Assembly (NCBI GenBank): GCA_900553315.1
Contig: USCW01000030.1
Location: 1 to 12,941, forward strand
Length of the DNA stretch: 12,941 nucleotides
Origin: an uncultured Eubacteriales bacterium
GTDB taxonomy: Bacteria > Bacillota > Clostridia > Christensenellales > Aristaeellaceae
Direction: 5' to 3'
The notes under the pieces: model-generated
What the model was told of the DNA's origin: nothing
Databases searched by the model: none
Seen by the model: only the letters and a program-made list of their open reading frames with translations
Position numbers and translations under genes: made by a program
In this document: piece by piece, positions 5,133 to 12,913 of the stretch
Layout of the letters: every line of letters begins with the position of its first letter
Numbering within the stretch: the stretch's first letter is position 1

Positions 5133-6119
5133 ATGAAATCCTACGTGCTGCGCCGCTTGGGCTATATGGTTCTGACGCTGGTGCTGGTGTCTATCTTCTC
5201 GTTTATTGTTATTCAGCTTCCTCCGGGCGACTACGTAAGCGCCTATATCTCCCGCATTCAGTCGGAGATGGGTACGGTGGACCCCGAAATGGTGGAGGGG
5301 CTTCGCAAGGCCTATGGCCTCGACAAATCCATGATGGAGCAGTATTTCTACTGGATGGGCAACATTTTCCACGGCGACTTCGGCACCTCCTTTGAATGGA
5401 AGCGTCCCGTGCTGGAGCTGATTCTGGATCGTCTGCCCATTACCCTGCTGCTCTCGGTTCTGACGACGATTGTTACCTACGCGCTGGCAATACCGATCGG
5501 CATCTTCTCGGCGCGCAAGCAATATTCCATCCGCGATTATATTTTCACGGTCATTGGCTTTATCGGTCTGGCAACGCCAAGCTTCTTCCTTGCGCTGGTA
5601 TTGATGTATTTCTGCTCCACACAGCTGGGCGTGAGCGTGGGCGGCATCAATTCCCCGGAGTTTATCAACGCGCCCATGTCGTGGGCGAAGCTGTGGGACA
5701 CGATGAAGCATCTGCCTATTCCGATTTTGGTCATTGGCTTTCAGGGCATTGCAAGCACCATGCGCGTCATGCGTTCCACGCTGCTGGATGAGCTGAAGCG
5801 CCCCTATGTGGTGGCGGCTCGGGCCCGCGGTCTGGAGGAAAACCGCATGATTTACCGCTATCCGGTGCGGGTGGCGCTGAACCCCATTATTTCCTCCATC
5901 GGCTGGATGCTGCCGAATATCGTTTCCGGCATGACCGTGACCGGTATCGTGCTGAACATTCCAACCATCGGCACGCTTCTGTATAACGCCCTTCTTTCGC
6001 AGGACATGTATCTGTCCGGCTCATGTATCCTGATTCTGGCCTTCCTGACCGTCATCGGCATGTTCATTTCGGATATGCTGCTGGTCATGGTAGACCCGCG
6101 TATCCGCGTGGATCAGTAA
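5133..6119 (+). CDS. ABC transporter permease, OppB/DppB type
   Basis: A 328-residue inner-membrane subunit of the importer. The first transmembrane helix is at about 9-29. A short extracytoplasmic part (about 30-100) includes LRKAYGLDKSMMEQYFYWMGN and HGDFGTSF, typical of DppB proteins. About five more helices follow. The cytoplasmic EAA loop that docks to the ATPase is at about 216-245 (LDELKRPYVVAARARGLEE). The protein ends in VDPRIRVDQ, the usual family terminus. The ribosome binding site (GTGAGGG near 5116-5122, 10 bases away) is weaker than those of its neighbours, matching lower need for permease than for binding protein. The second permease gene begins 24 bases downstream. The family call is firm; substrate comes only from context. 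Confidence 0.93.
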   Translation: MKSYVLRRLGYMVLTLVLVSIFSFIVIQLPPGDYVSAYISRIQSEMGTVDPEMVEGLRKAYGLDKSMMEQYFYWMGNIFHGDFGTSFEWKRPVLELILDRLPITLLLSVLTTIVTYALAIPIGIFSARKQYSIRDYIFTVIGFIGLATPSFFLALVLMYFCSTQLGVSVGGINSPEFINAPMSWAKLWDTMKHLPIPILVIGFQGIASTMRVMRSTLLDELKRPYVVAARARGLEENRMIYRYPVRVALNPIISSIGWMLPNIVSGMTVTGIVLNIPTIGTLLYNALLSQDMYLSGSCILILAFLTVIGMFISDMLLVMVDPRIRVDQ

Positions 6120-6143
6120 GCGAAAGAAAGGAGGCAGTCAACC

Positions 6144-7262
6144 ATGGCAAAGAAAGCAAAGCAGCAGCTGTCCGGGCAGGAGAAGCTATTTCAGGCGACC
6201 CAATGGCAGCTGATGGTTCGCAAGTTCAAAAAGCACAAGCTGGCGCAGGCAGGCCTATGGGTGCTGGTGGTGCTGTACATCATCGTGATCTTTTGTGAGT
6301 TTTTCGCAACGCAGGATTTTCAGTCCCGCTCCACCAAGAACATTTTGCAGCAGCCCATGGCCATTCACATGTGGCACGAGGGCAAATTCATCGGCCCCTT
6401 TGTGTACACCTATGAGCGCTCCAACGACCCCGTGACGCTCAGGCGCGTGTATACCGAGGTGAAGGAAGAGAGCGAGATTCATCGTCTGGGCCTGTTTGTG
6501 CAGGGCGATGCGTATAAGCTCTGGGGACTGATCCCCAGCAATATTCACTTTGTAGGCACGGTGGACGGCGCGCAGCTCTACCTTTTCGGTACGGACGCTT
6601 CGGGCCGCGACCTGTTCTCCCGCGTGATGATCGCTATTCGCATGTCCCTGACGGTCGGTCTGGTGGGCGTGTTCTTCACCTTCATCTTGGGCTGCTTCTT
6701 CGGCGGCATTTCGGGCTACTACGGCGGCGCGGCGGACATGATTATTCAGCGCATTATCGAGTTCCTGTCTTCCATGCCTTCCATCCCGCTGTGGATGGCG
6801 CTGGCGGCGGCCTTTCCCAAGGACTGGTCGGCGGTGCAGGTGTATTTCATGATTACGCTGATCTTGTCCATGATCGGCTGGTGTTCGCTGGCTCGCACGG
6901 TGCGCGGTAAGATTTTGCAGATGCGCACCGAGGATTTCGTCATGGCGGCCAAGTTGGCGGGTGCGTCGGATAAGTATCTGATCGTGCGTCATTTGCTGCC
7001 CGGCTTTTCCAGCTATCTGATCGTGAATGTGACGCTGGCGGTGCCGCAGATGATTCTGGGCGAGACGAGCCTGAGCTTCCTCGGCATTGGCCTTCGCTCC
7101 CCGGCGGTGTCGCTGGGCGTGCTGCTGAAGGATGCGCAGAATATCAGCGCCATTGCCAACAGTCCGTGGCTGATGATCCCCGGTCTGTTCATTATTGTGA
7201 CCGTAATGGCCTTCAACTTCCTCGGCGACGGTCTGCGCGACGCGGCGGACCCCTACAAGTAA
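6144..7262 (+). CDS. ABC transporter permease, OppC/DppC type, with enlarged external loop
   Basis: A 372-residue second permease that pairs with the preceding one to form the membrane channel. A positively charged cytoplasmic N-terminus leads to helix 1 at about 36-55. The family hallmark LFGTDASGRDLFSRV lies at about 147-161, then five more helices. The EAA loop is at about 261-290 (RTEDFVMAAKLAGAS). LGETSLSFLGIGL and the end DGLRDAADPYK are typical. Between helix 1 and the hallmark there are about 90 residues outside the membrane, longer than in standard DppC proteins of about 300 residues. Long loops of this kind occur in OppC-like permeases of family 5 sugar systems. AAGGAGG (6128-6134) lies 9 bases before the ATG. 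Confidence 0.93.
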   Translation: MAKKAKQQLSGQEKLFQATQWQLMVRKFKKHKLAQAGLWVLVVLYIIVIFCEFFATQDFQSRSTKNILQQPMAIHMWHEGKFIGPFVYTYERSNDPVTLRRVYTEVKEESEIHRLGLFVQGDAYKLWGLIPSNIHFVGTVDGAQLYLFGTDASGRDLFSRVMIAIRMSLTVGLVGVFFTFILGCFFGGISGYYGGAADMIIQRIIEFLSSMPSIPLWMALAAAFPKDWSAVQVYFMITLILSMIGWCSLARTVRGKILQMRTEDFVMAAKLAGASDKYLIVRHLLPGFSSYLIVNVTLAVPQMILGETSLSFLGIGLRSPAVSLGVLLKDAQNISAIANSPWLMIPGLFIIVTVMAFNFLGDGLRDAADPYK

Positions 7263-7286
7263 CGGACAAGAAAGGAAGCATGTGCG

Positions 7287-8309
7287 ATGAAAGCTGAAAA
7301 CATCCTTGAAGTCCGGGACATGCAGACGACCTTCAAGCTGTATGAAGGGCTGCTGAAGGCGGTCAACCATGTGGACTTGACCGTTCGGACGGGCAAGACC
7401 CTCGGCATTATCGGAGAAAGCGGCTGCGGCAAGTCTGTGACTGCCCACTCCATTCTCAATACCGTGCAAGCCCCCGGCAAGGTGGAGGGCGGCTCGGTGA
7501 TGTATCGTACCCGGGAGGGAAAAGAGGTCGATCTGGCGGCGGAAGCGCCCAACAGTAAGTTCATGCGCTCCATCCGAGGCCGGGAAATTTCGATGATTTT
7601 TCAGGAACCCATGACCAGCATGTCCCCTGTGTATACCATTGGTCAGCAGATGACCGAGGCCTACCTGACCCATCAGCCCAAGGTCAATCGGGCGGTGAAG
7701 AAGGAGGCGGAGGAGCGAGCCATCGAGATGCTCAAGCGGGTGGGAATGCAAAACCCTGAGCAGCGGATGAACGCTTATCCCCATCAATTATCCGGCGGTA
7801 TGTGTCAGCGGGCCATGATCGCCATGGCGCTAATGCTCAATCCCCGCATTCTGATTGCGGACGAGCCCACCACGGCGCTGGACGTGACCGTACAGGCGCA
7901 GATTACCGATCTGATGCTGGAATTGCAGGAGACCATGGGCATGTCCATGATCTATATCACCCACGACATGGGCGTGATCTCCGAGGTGGCGGACGACATC
8001 TGCGTGATGTATCTGGGCCGCGTGATGGAGCAGGGCACGGCGGAGCAGATTTTCCTGAACCCCACGCATCCGTATACCGTGCGGCTGCTGCGCTCCATTC
8101 CCAAGCTGGGACGCAAGGTGCCCGGCGCTCGGCTGGACGCCATTAACGGCAACGTGCCCGTGCCCATTGACCCCAAGGAGGAGTGCGGCTTCTGCTCTCG
8201 CTGCTTGGAAATGCAGCCCGGCAAGTGCGATGCGGGCGTGCCTGAGCTGATCGAGGTAGAGCCGGGACACTTTGTCCGCTGCTGTCTGCGCGGGAAGGGA
8301 GGCGTGTGA
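7287..8309 (+). CDS. ABC transporter ATP-binding protein, OppD/DppD type
   Basis: A 340-residue ATPase that powers import together with the next gene product. Walker A is GESGCGKS at 43-50, the Q-loop glutamine is Q106, the signature is LSGGM at 168-172, Walker B is ILIADEP at 188-194, and the switch histidine is H226. The C-terminal extension (about 255-340) begins NPTHPYTVRLLRSIP and carries the cysteine cluster C300, C303, C306 and C314, as in OppD/DppD proteins, where such cysteines are associated with an iron-sulfur cluster. The cytoplasmic protein sits on the membrane pair. It has a modest AAAGGA ribosome binding site, and the next gene starts one base after its stop codon, so the two ATPases are translationally coupled. 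Confidence 0.94.
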   Translation: MKAENILEVRDMQTTFKLYEGLLKAVNHVDLTVRTGKTLGIIGESGCGKSVTAHSILNTVQAPGKVEGGSVMYRTREGKEVDLAAEAPNSKFMRSIRGREISMIFQEPMTSMSPVYTIGQQMTEAYLTHQPKVNRAVKKEAEERAIEMLKRVGMQNPEQRMNAYPHQLSGGMCQRAMIAMALMLNPRILIADEPTTALDVTVQAQITDLMLELQETMGMSMIYITHDMGVISEVADDICVMYLGRVMEQGTAEQIFLNPTHPYTVRLLRSIPKLGRKVPGARLDAINGNVPVPIDPKEECGFCSRCLEMQPGKCDAGVPELIEVEPGHFVRCCLRGKGGV

Positions 8310-8310
8310 C

Positions 8311-9354
8311 ATGACCGTAGAGAAGTTTGTCAACACCGGCGAGGTGCTGCTGGACGTTAAGCACGTCAAGAAATATTATCCCATCGAGGCCGGCATGATG
8401 AAAAAGCAGGTCGGCACGGTGAAGGCCGTGGACGACATCAGCCTGTACATCAACCGGAACGAGACCCTCGGCCTCGTGGGCGAGTCCGGCTGTGGCAAGA
8501 CCACGCTGGGACGCTGCATCCTGCGGGCGATCGAGCCCACGGACGGCGAGATTCTTTTCCATTTGGAGCCGGGAAAGCCGCCCATTGATTTTCTGAAGCT
8601 GGACAAGAAGGAATTGCAGCGCGTCCGCAAGCAGATGGCGCTGATCTTCCAGAACCCGTATTCTTCCCTTGATCCCCGCATGACGGTCTTGCAGATCGTG
8701 GCGGAGCCCATGTTGCTGGACGGCATGAGCATGGACGAGGCGGCGGAGAAGGTTGGGACGCTGCTGGAAATGGTAGGCTTGGAGCGCAAGCAGATGAACC
8801 GCTATCCCCACGCCTTTTCCGGCGGCCAGCGGCAGCGCATCGGCATTGCCCGGGCGCTTGCGCTGAATCCGCAATTTGTGGTGGCGGACGAGGCGGTTTC
8901 CGCGCTGGACGTGAGCGTACAGGCGCAGATCCTGAATCTGCTTCAGGACTTGAAGGAGACCTTGAAGCCCACGTTCCTGTTCATTGCTCATGACTTGTCG
9001 GTGATTGAGCATGTTTCCGACCGGGTGGGCGTGATGTACGTGGGACATATGGTAGAGCTGGCGCCCACGGAGGAAATTTATCTGAAGCCCCGTCATCCTT
9101 ATACGGAAGCGCTGCTGTCCGCGATTCCGCGGGTAGATCCCATTCATAAGTTCAACCGTATTCTGCTGCCGGGCGAGGTGGCCAACGCGGCGAATCTGCC
9201 CACAGGCTGCTGCTTCCATCCCCGCTGCAAATACTGCACCGAGCGCTGTAAAAAGGAAGCTCCGGAATGGCAGGAGGTGTCCACGGGACACTATGTGGCC
9301 TGTCACCGGGCGCAGGAATTGGAACTGACCGGCGTGGAGCCGGAGGATGAATAA
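8311..9354 (+). CDS. ABC transporter ATP-binding protein, OppF/DppF type
   Basis: A 347-residue ATPase, partner of the preceding one. Walker A is GESGCGKT at 57-64, the Q-loop is Q114, the signature is FSGGQ at 169-173, Walker B is FVVADEA with E194, and the switch histidine is H227. The residue after the Walker B glutamate is alanine (DEAVSALD) instead of the more usual proline, a variation that does not remove a catalytic residue. The C-terminus has C300, C301, C306, C309 and C313. I start at ATG 8311 because GGGAAGGGAGG at 8292-8302 is well spaced. A TTG codon further upstream at 8272 would overlap the previous gene by 38 bases and lacks support. Confidence 0.93.
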   Translation: MTVEKFVNTGEVLLDVKHVKKYYPIEAGMMKKQVGTVKAVDDISLYINRNETLGLVGESGCGKTTLGRCILRAIEPTDGEILFHLEPGKPPIDFLKLDKKELQRVRKQMALIFQNPYSSLDPRMTVLQIVAEPMLLDGMSMDEAAEKVGTLLEMVGLERKQMNRYPHAFSGGQRQRIGIARALALNPQFVVADEAVSALDVSVQAQILNLLQDLKETLKPTFLFIAHDLSVIEHVSDRVGVMYVGHMVELAPTEEIYLKPRHPYTEALLSAIPRVDPIHKFNRILLPGEVANAANLPTGCCFHPRCKYCTERCKKEAPEWQEVSTGHYVACHRAQELELTGVEPEDE

Positions 9355-9380
9355 GCTAATTTTTATGGAGGGACGTCACC

Positions 9381-11024
9381 ATGAGCGAGAAGGTACAGGT
9401 TCGCGTAAACGCCGCCAAATGGACCGGCACGCTGGAGCACACTTGGAACTACATCGGCTATGACGAGTGCAACTACACCCATTCTCCGGGCGGCATGGCC
9501 CTGATCGAAAAGTTCGGCAAGCTGGAAAAGCCTTATTACATGCGCGCCCATCATATGCTTTGCACGGGCATACTGCATGGCTTCTATAAGTGGGGCTCCA
9601 CCAATGTGTATATTGAGGACGAGCATGGCAACCCCGTGTATAACTATGACACCATCGACATGATGATGGACATCTGGCTGGGCAACAACTGCAAGCCCTT
9701 CTTTGAGCTGGGCTTTATGCCCCGCGATCTGGCCGATCCCCGTGATGCGGAGAACGGACAGTTCTATCAGGTGGCCTACGGCATCAGCGAATATCAGCGC
9801 GTGGGCTGGGCCATGCCGCCCAAGGATTATCAGAAGTGGTACGACCTGATTTACAATCTGGTGTGCCACCTGAAGGATCGCTACGGCGCGAAGGAGCTGG
9901 AAAGCTGGTACTTCGAAATGTGGAATGAGCCGGACATCTTCTACTGGCGCGGCACCCACGAGGAGTTCTGCAAGCTCTATGACTTCACCGAGGCGGCCGT
10001 TCACGCTGTGCTGCCGACGGCCCGCTTCGGCGGCCCCGCTACCTGCGGCAACATGGGTCCGCAGGATCGCGCCAGCGTGTTCCTGCGCAAGTTCCTCGAC
10101 CATATCCGCAACGGCGTGAACTATTACAGCGGCGAAAAGGGCACCCGCATTGACTTCACCACCTTCCACACCAAGGGCGGCGGCTATCGCTTCGATACCT
10201 TGGCGCAGAAGCAGATCCCTTCCGTGAAGGAGTTGCTGGTGAACGTCAAGACCCAGTCCGATATTATCAAGGAATTCGGCTATGGCGATTTGGAGTGCGT
10301 GCTGTCCGAGGCCGATCCCGACGGCTGGGCTGCGGGCGGACGCTATGACAACTTCAACCTGAATTTCCGCAACACGGAATACTATGCCTCCTATGTGATG
10401 AGCTCCTACAAGAACCTCTACGATCTGGCGGACAAGCAGGAGATGGACATCCGCCCGCTGGCATGGGCGTTCATGTTCGAGGGTGAGCGCTGCTTCGAGG
10501 GCACGCGCACCTTCACCACGCAGGGCATTGACAAGGCCGTGTTCAACCTGTTCAAGTTCTTCGCCATGATGGGGCATCAAAAGGTGGAGCTGACCACCTC
10601 CCGTGACCTTGATCCCATGGCCTTTGAAGACCTGAACGGCACGAAGGAGGGCGCGGAGATCGACGGATGGGCGACCATGGACGGCGGTGACAAGATGCAG
10701 GTGCTGCTCTACTGCCACCACGACGACTGGGATCGCAAGGAGACCTTTGACATTGATCTGGCGCTGGAAAATTTGCCCATCAGCGGCAAGGTGCTGGTGA
10801 AGCATTATCGCATTGACGATCAGCACTCCAACGCCTATGCCGAGTGGGAGCGTCAGGGTCGGCCCAACTATCCCAACGAGGGGCAGAAGGCGGCGATCGC
10901 GTCCCGTTCCGGACTGGAATTCTGCGAAGCGCCCGAAACGGTGCTGGTGCATGAGGGGCGCTTGGAGAAGCGCTTTACTCTGCCGACGCACGGTATTTCC
11001 CTGCTGACTATCGAAAAGGCGTAA
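9381..11024 (+). CDS. Glycoside hydrolase family 39, beta-xylosidase / alpha-L-iduronidase-like
   Basis: A 547-residue retaining glycosidase of clan GH-A. The acid/base is E183 in MWNEPD, and the nucleophile is E310 in LSEADPDGW. Residues about 30-350 are the TIM barrel; a beta-sandwich-like C-terminal part runs to the end. The stretch NGVNYYSGEKGTRID, FHTKGG and EADPDGW resembles human alpha-L-iduronidase (DGTNFFTGEAGVRLD, LHRKG and EADPLVGW, from memory) more than the classical GH39 xylosidases. R55-A-H57 also matches an Arg-x-His pair of the iduronidase active site. There is no signal peptide, so it acts in the cytoplasm on imported glycosides. TGGAGGG (9366-9372) precedes the ATG by 8 bases. 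It follows the importer genes by 26 bases. The family is sure; xylosidase, iduronidase or another activity is open. Confidence 0.88.
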   Translation: MSEKVQVRVNAAKWTGTLEHTWNYIGYDECNYTHSPGGMALIEKFGKLEKPYYMRAHHMLCTGILHGFYKWGSTNVYIEDEHGNPVYNYDTIDMMMDIWLGNNCKPFFELGFMPRDLADPRDAENGQFYQVAYGISEYQRVGWAMPPKDYQKWYDLIYNLVCHLKDRYGAKELESWYFEMWNEPDIFYWRGTHEEFCKLYDFTEAAVHAVLPTARFGGPATCGNMGPQDRASVFLRKFLDHIRNGVNYYSGEKGTRIDFTTFHTKGGGYRFDTLAQKQIPSVKELLVNVKTQSDIIKEFGYGDLECVLSEADPDGWAAGGRYDNFNLNFRNTEYYASYVMSSYKNLYDLADKQEMDIRPLAWAFMFEGERCFEGTRTFTTQGIDKAVFNLFKFFAMMGHQKVELTTSRDLDPMAFEDLNGTKEGAEIDGWATMDGGDKMQVLLYCHHDDWDRKETFDIDLALENLPISGKVLVKHYRIDDQHSNAYAEWERQGRPNYPNEGQKAAIASRSGLEFCEAPETVLVHEGRLEKRFTLPTHGISLLTIEKA

Positions 11025-11040
11025 CGAAACGGATCGATCC

Positions 11041-11081
11041 AAGGCGCTGCGGAGGGAGAAAAGTCTCCCTCTGCGGCGCTT
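11041..11081 (+). other. Intercistronic hairpin between GH39 and transketolase genes
   Basis: Positions 11041-11059 pair with 11064-11081 around an AAAG loop: about 18 pairs with two G-U pairs and one bulged G (11043 or 11044). The stem ends only 2 bases before the AAGGAGG ribosome binding site (11084-11090) of the transketolase gene. No T-run follows. It may protect the upstream message, set relative expression, or affect translation start of the next gene. Confidence 0.7.
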
Positions 11082-11097
11082 CGAAGGAGGAATTCCT

Positions 11098-11919
11098 GTG
11101 GATACCAAGGCATTGCAGGATAAGGCCGCCCAGCTTCGCGTGGACGTTGCCCGCATGATCGGCCCTGGCAAGGTGGGGCATTTGGGCGGCTCCTGTTCGC
11201 TGGCGGATATTGTAACGGTACTGTATTATGACGTGATGCGGGTCAACCCCGCCGATCCTGCGTGGCCGGATCGGGACAGGTTCTTGCTCTCTAAGGGGCA
11301 CGCGGCGCTGATCCAGTATGCGGCGCTGGGCGATCTGGGATACTTCCCCAAGGAAGAGGAAGCCACGCTGAAGAAGCTGGGAAGCCGCTTGCAGGGGCAT
11401 CCCGATCTGCGCAAGCTGCCGGGCATCGAGGCCAACACGGGCTCGCTGGGACAGGGCTTGTCCATGGCGGCAGGCATGGCGGCGGGGCTTCGGCTGGACG
11501 GTCGGGATTCCCGCGTATACTGCTGCTTGGGTGACGGCGAGCTGGCTGAGGGACAGGTCTGGGAGGCCGTGATGGCGGCGGGCATTTACAAGCTCAGCAA
11601 CCTGACGGCTATTGTGGACATGAACGGCTTGCAGGCCACCGGTGCGGTGAAGGATCGCTTCGATTCCAGCCCCTATCGGGAGAAGTTCGAGGCCTTCCGC
11701 TGGAACGTGATCGAGGTGGATGGTCATGACATTGACTGTTTGCGTGCGGCCTTCCGGCTGGCGATCGCTGAAAAGAACCGGCCCACGGTGCTGCTGGCTA
11801 AGACCGTGAAGGGCAAGGGCTTCGCCTTTGCCGAGAACGTGGTGGGCTTCCACAACGGGCAGATGACGCAGGAGCAATATGAAGAGGCTCTGGCCTGTGA
11901 AGGGCGGTGCAACGGATGA
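11098..11919 (+). CDS. Transketolase, N-terminal subunit
   Basis: A 273-residue protein corresponding to the thiamine-diphosphate-binding (PP) half of transketolase, which moves two-carbon units between sugar phosphates. The thiamine diphosphate motif is GDGELAEGQVWEA (145-157), with N176 in MNG about 30 residues later. Conserved histidines are visible: H28 (GHLGG), H68 (SKGHA) and H101 (QGHP), with NTGSLGQG at 113-120. GTG is the start codon; AAGGAGG (11084-11090) is 7 bases upstream, and no better start is visible. The stop codon overlaps the next gene's ATG (ATGA), so the two subunits are translationally coupled. The split arrangement is common in Clostridia. A dedicated copy inside a sugar operon may have its own sugar-phosphate preference. 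Confidence 0.92.
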   Translation: MDTKALQDKAAQLRVDVARMIGPGKVGHLGGSCSLADIVTVLYYDVMRVNPADPAWPDRDRFLLSKGHAALIQYAALGDLGYFPKEEEATLKKLGSRLQGHPDLRKLPGIEANTGSLGQGLSMAAGMAAGLRLDGRDSRVYCCLGDGELAEGQVWEAVMAAGIYKLSNLTAIVDMNGLQATGAVKDRFDSSPYREKFEAFRWNVIEVDGHDIDCLRAAFRLAIAEKNRPTVLLAKTVKGKGFAFAENVVGFHNGQMTQEQYEEALACEGRCNG

Positions 11920-12830
11920 AAATGTCAAATCAGCGCACGGTCTATGGGCAGACGCTGGTAGAGCTGGGCAAGGAGAACCAGCGCATCGTGGTGCTGGAGG
12001 CCGATCTGGGCAAGAGCACCCAGAGCTACGCCTTTTCGCAGGAGTTCCCGGAGCGGTACTTTGAGATAGGCATTGCCGAGGCGGACATGACCAGCTTTGC
12101 GGCAGGCTTGAGTTTGACGGGGAAGATTCCTTTCACCAACAGCTTTGCGGTGTTTGCGGCGGGTCGCGCCTATGACCAGATTCGTCAAGGCATTGCGATC
12201 CCGAAGCTGAACGTGAAGATCGTGGGTTCCTCGGCGGGCATGTCGGATTTCGGTGATGGTGCGACGCACCAAAGCGTGGAGGATGTCGCCATCATGCGGG
12301 CGATCCCCAACATGACGGTGCTGGTGCCTGCGGACGCGCCGCAGCTGAAGGCGATGGTCAAGTGGATGGTGGATTACGACGGCCCGGTATATTTGCGGGT
12401 CTCGCGGAACGATCTGCCGGAGGTAACGGGGGAGCATCCCGACCCGATCACGCCCGCGGTTTTGCGCGAGGGCACAGACGCGGCGGTAGTGGCGTGCGGC
12501 ATTATGGTGGCGCCTGCGCTGGAGGCTACGGAGAAGCTGGCGGCGGAAGGCATCAGCGTTCGGGTTATCAACGTGCCCTGCGTGAAGCCCTTTGCGGATG
12601 AGAAGGTGAAGGAGCTATTGGCGGGTGTAAAGAAGATCGTTGCAGCGGAGGAGCACTCCTACATTGGCGGTCTGAGTCAGGCGCTCGCGTGGGCGCTTCG
12701 CGGCGACGGCCGTCCCCTAGAGACGGTCTCCATTCCCGACGTATTCGGTCAATCCGCCTCCAACCCCCAAGAACTCCTCGTTCATTACGGTCTCACCGCC
12801 GATCACATTGCAGAAAAAATCAAAGAATAA
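11916..12830 (+). CDS. Transketolase, C-terminal subunit
   Basis: A 304-residue protein corresponding to the Pyr plus C-terminal domains of transketolase. The catalytic glutamate that activates thiamine diphosphate is E55 in FEIGIAEADM, followed by SFAAGLSLTGKIPF. GATHQSVEDVAIMRAIPNM (116-133) is typical, with H118. The C-terminal domain begins at about 183 (LREGTDAAVVACG) and contains EEHSYIGGLSQALAWAL. I choose ATG 11916, which overlaps the preceding stop as ATGA; GTG 11907 and ATG 11922 are possible alternatives, with AAGGG at 11900-11904 as the ribosome binding site. It is the last gene of the operon, and a 21-bp palindrome starts 7 bases after its stop codon. A transketolase specialised for an unusual pentulose (as in apiose catabolism) is an alternative to the central enzyme. 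Confidence 0.92.
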   Translation: MKMSNQRTVYGQTLVELGKENQRIVVLEADLGKSTQSYAFSQEFPERYFEIGIAEADMTSFAAGLSLTGKIPFTNSFAVFAAGRAYDQIRQGIAIPKLNVKIVGSSAGMSDFGDGATHQSVEDVAIMRAIPNMTVLVPADAPQLKAMVKWMVDYDGPVYLRVSRNDLPEVTGEHPDPITPAVLREGTDAAVVACGIMVAPALEATEKLAAEGISVRVINVPCVKPFADEKVKELLAGVKKIVAAEEHSYIGGLSQALAWALRGDGRPLETVSIPDVFGQSASNPQELLVHYGLTADHIAEKIKE

Positions 12831-12837
12831 GGGATAT

Positions 12838-12881
12838 GCGAGGGAGGGGAGCTTCTCTGTAGAGAAGCTCCCCTCCCTCGC
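12838..12881 (+). repeat. Perfect 21-bp palindrome at the operon end (repeat copy C, divergent)
   Basis: Positions 12838-12858 pair without mismatch with 12861-12881, leaving only GT between the arms. It starts 7 bases after the stop of the last operon gene. The core GCTTCTCT/AGAGAAGC is shared with copies A, B and D, but the outer arm differs (GAGGGAGGGGA-type), so this is a related variant and not an exact copy. No T-run follows. Confidence 0.85.
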
Positions 12882-12913
12882 GCTCCCACCCCGAAGAGTG
12901 GGACGGGAGGATT
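12882..12913. other. Linker with second short hairpin and CCCGAAGAG motif
   Basis: CTCCC (12883-12887) can pair with GGGAG (12905-12909), or CCCAC (12885-12889) with GTGGG (12898-12902). CCCGAAGAG (12890-12898) is the same nonamer found 10 bases after copy B (1784-1792). This suggests the repeat is a composite unit of a large palindrome plus a conserved tail. Confidence 0.5.

Noticed and set aside
2976..5711. Very long minus-strand open frame (about 911 codons) opposite the binding-protein and permease genes
   Set aside because: Antisense shadow of GC-rich coding DNA. Its product is histidine- and arginine-rich without domains, while the plus strand carries clear family 5 binding-protein and permease motifs with ribosome binding sites.
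6255..7787. Minus-strand open frame of about 510 codons opposite the permease and ATPase genes, and a similar one at 8143-9306
   Set aside because: Low-complexity His/Arg/Gln-rich translations spanning across real gene boundaries; typical codon-bias shadows.
8272..8310. Upstream TTG start for the second ATPase
   Set aside because: It would overlap the first ATPase by 38 bases, has no spaced ribosome binding site, and adds a cysteine-rich stretch that is just the out-of-frame end of the previous gene.
9363..11171. Minus-strand open frame of about 600 codons opposite the GH39 gene
   Set aside because: Antisense shadow; the plus-strand GH39 has catalytic motifs and a ribosome binding site, and the minus-strand product has no recognisable domain.
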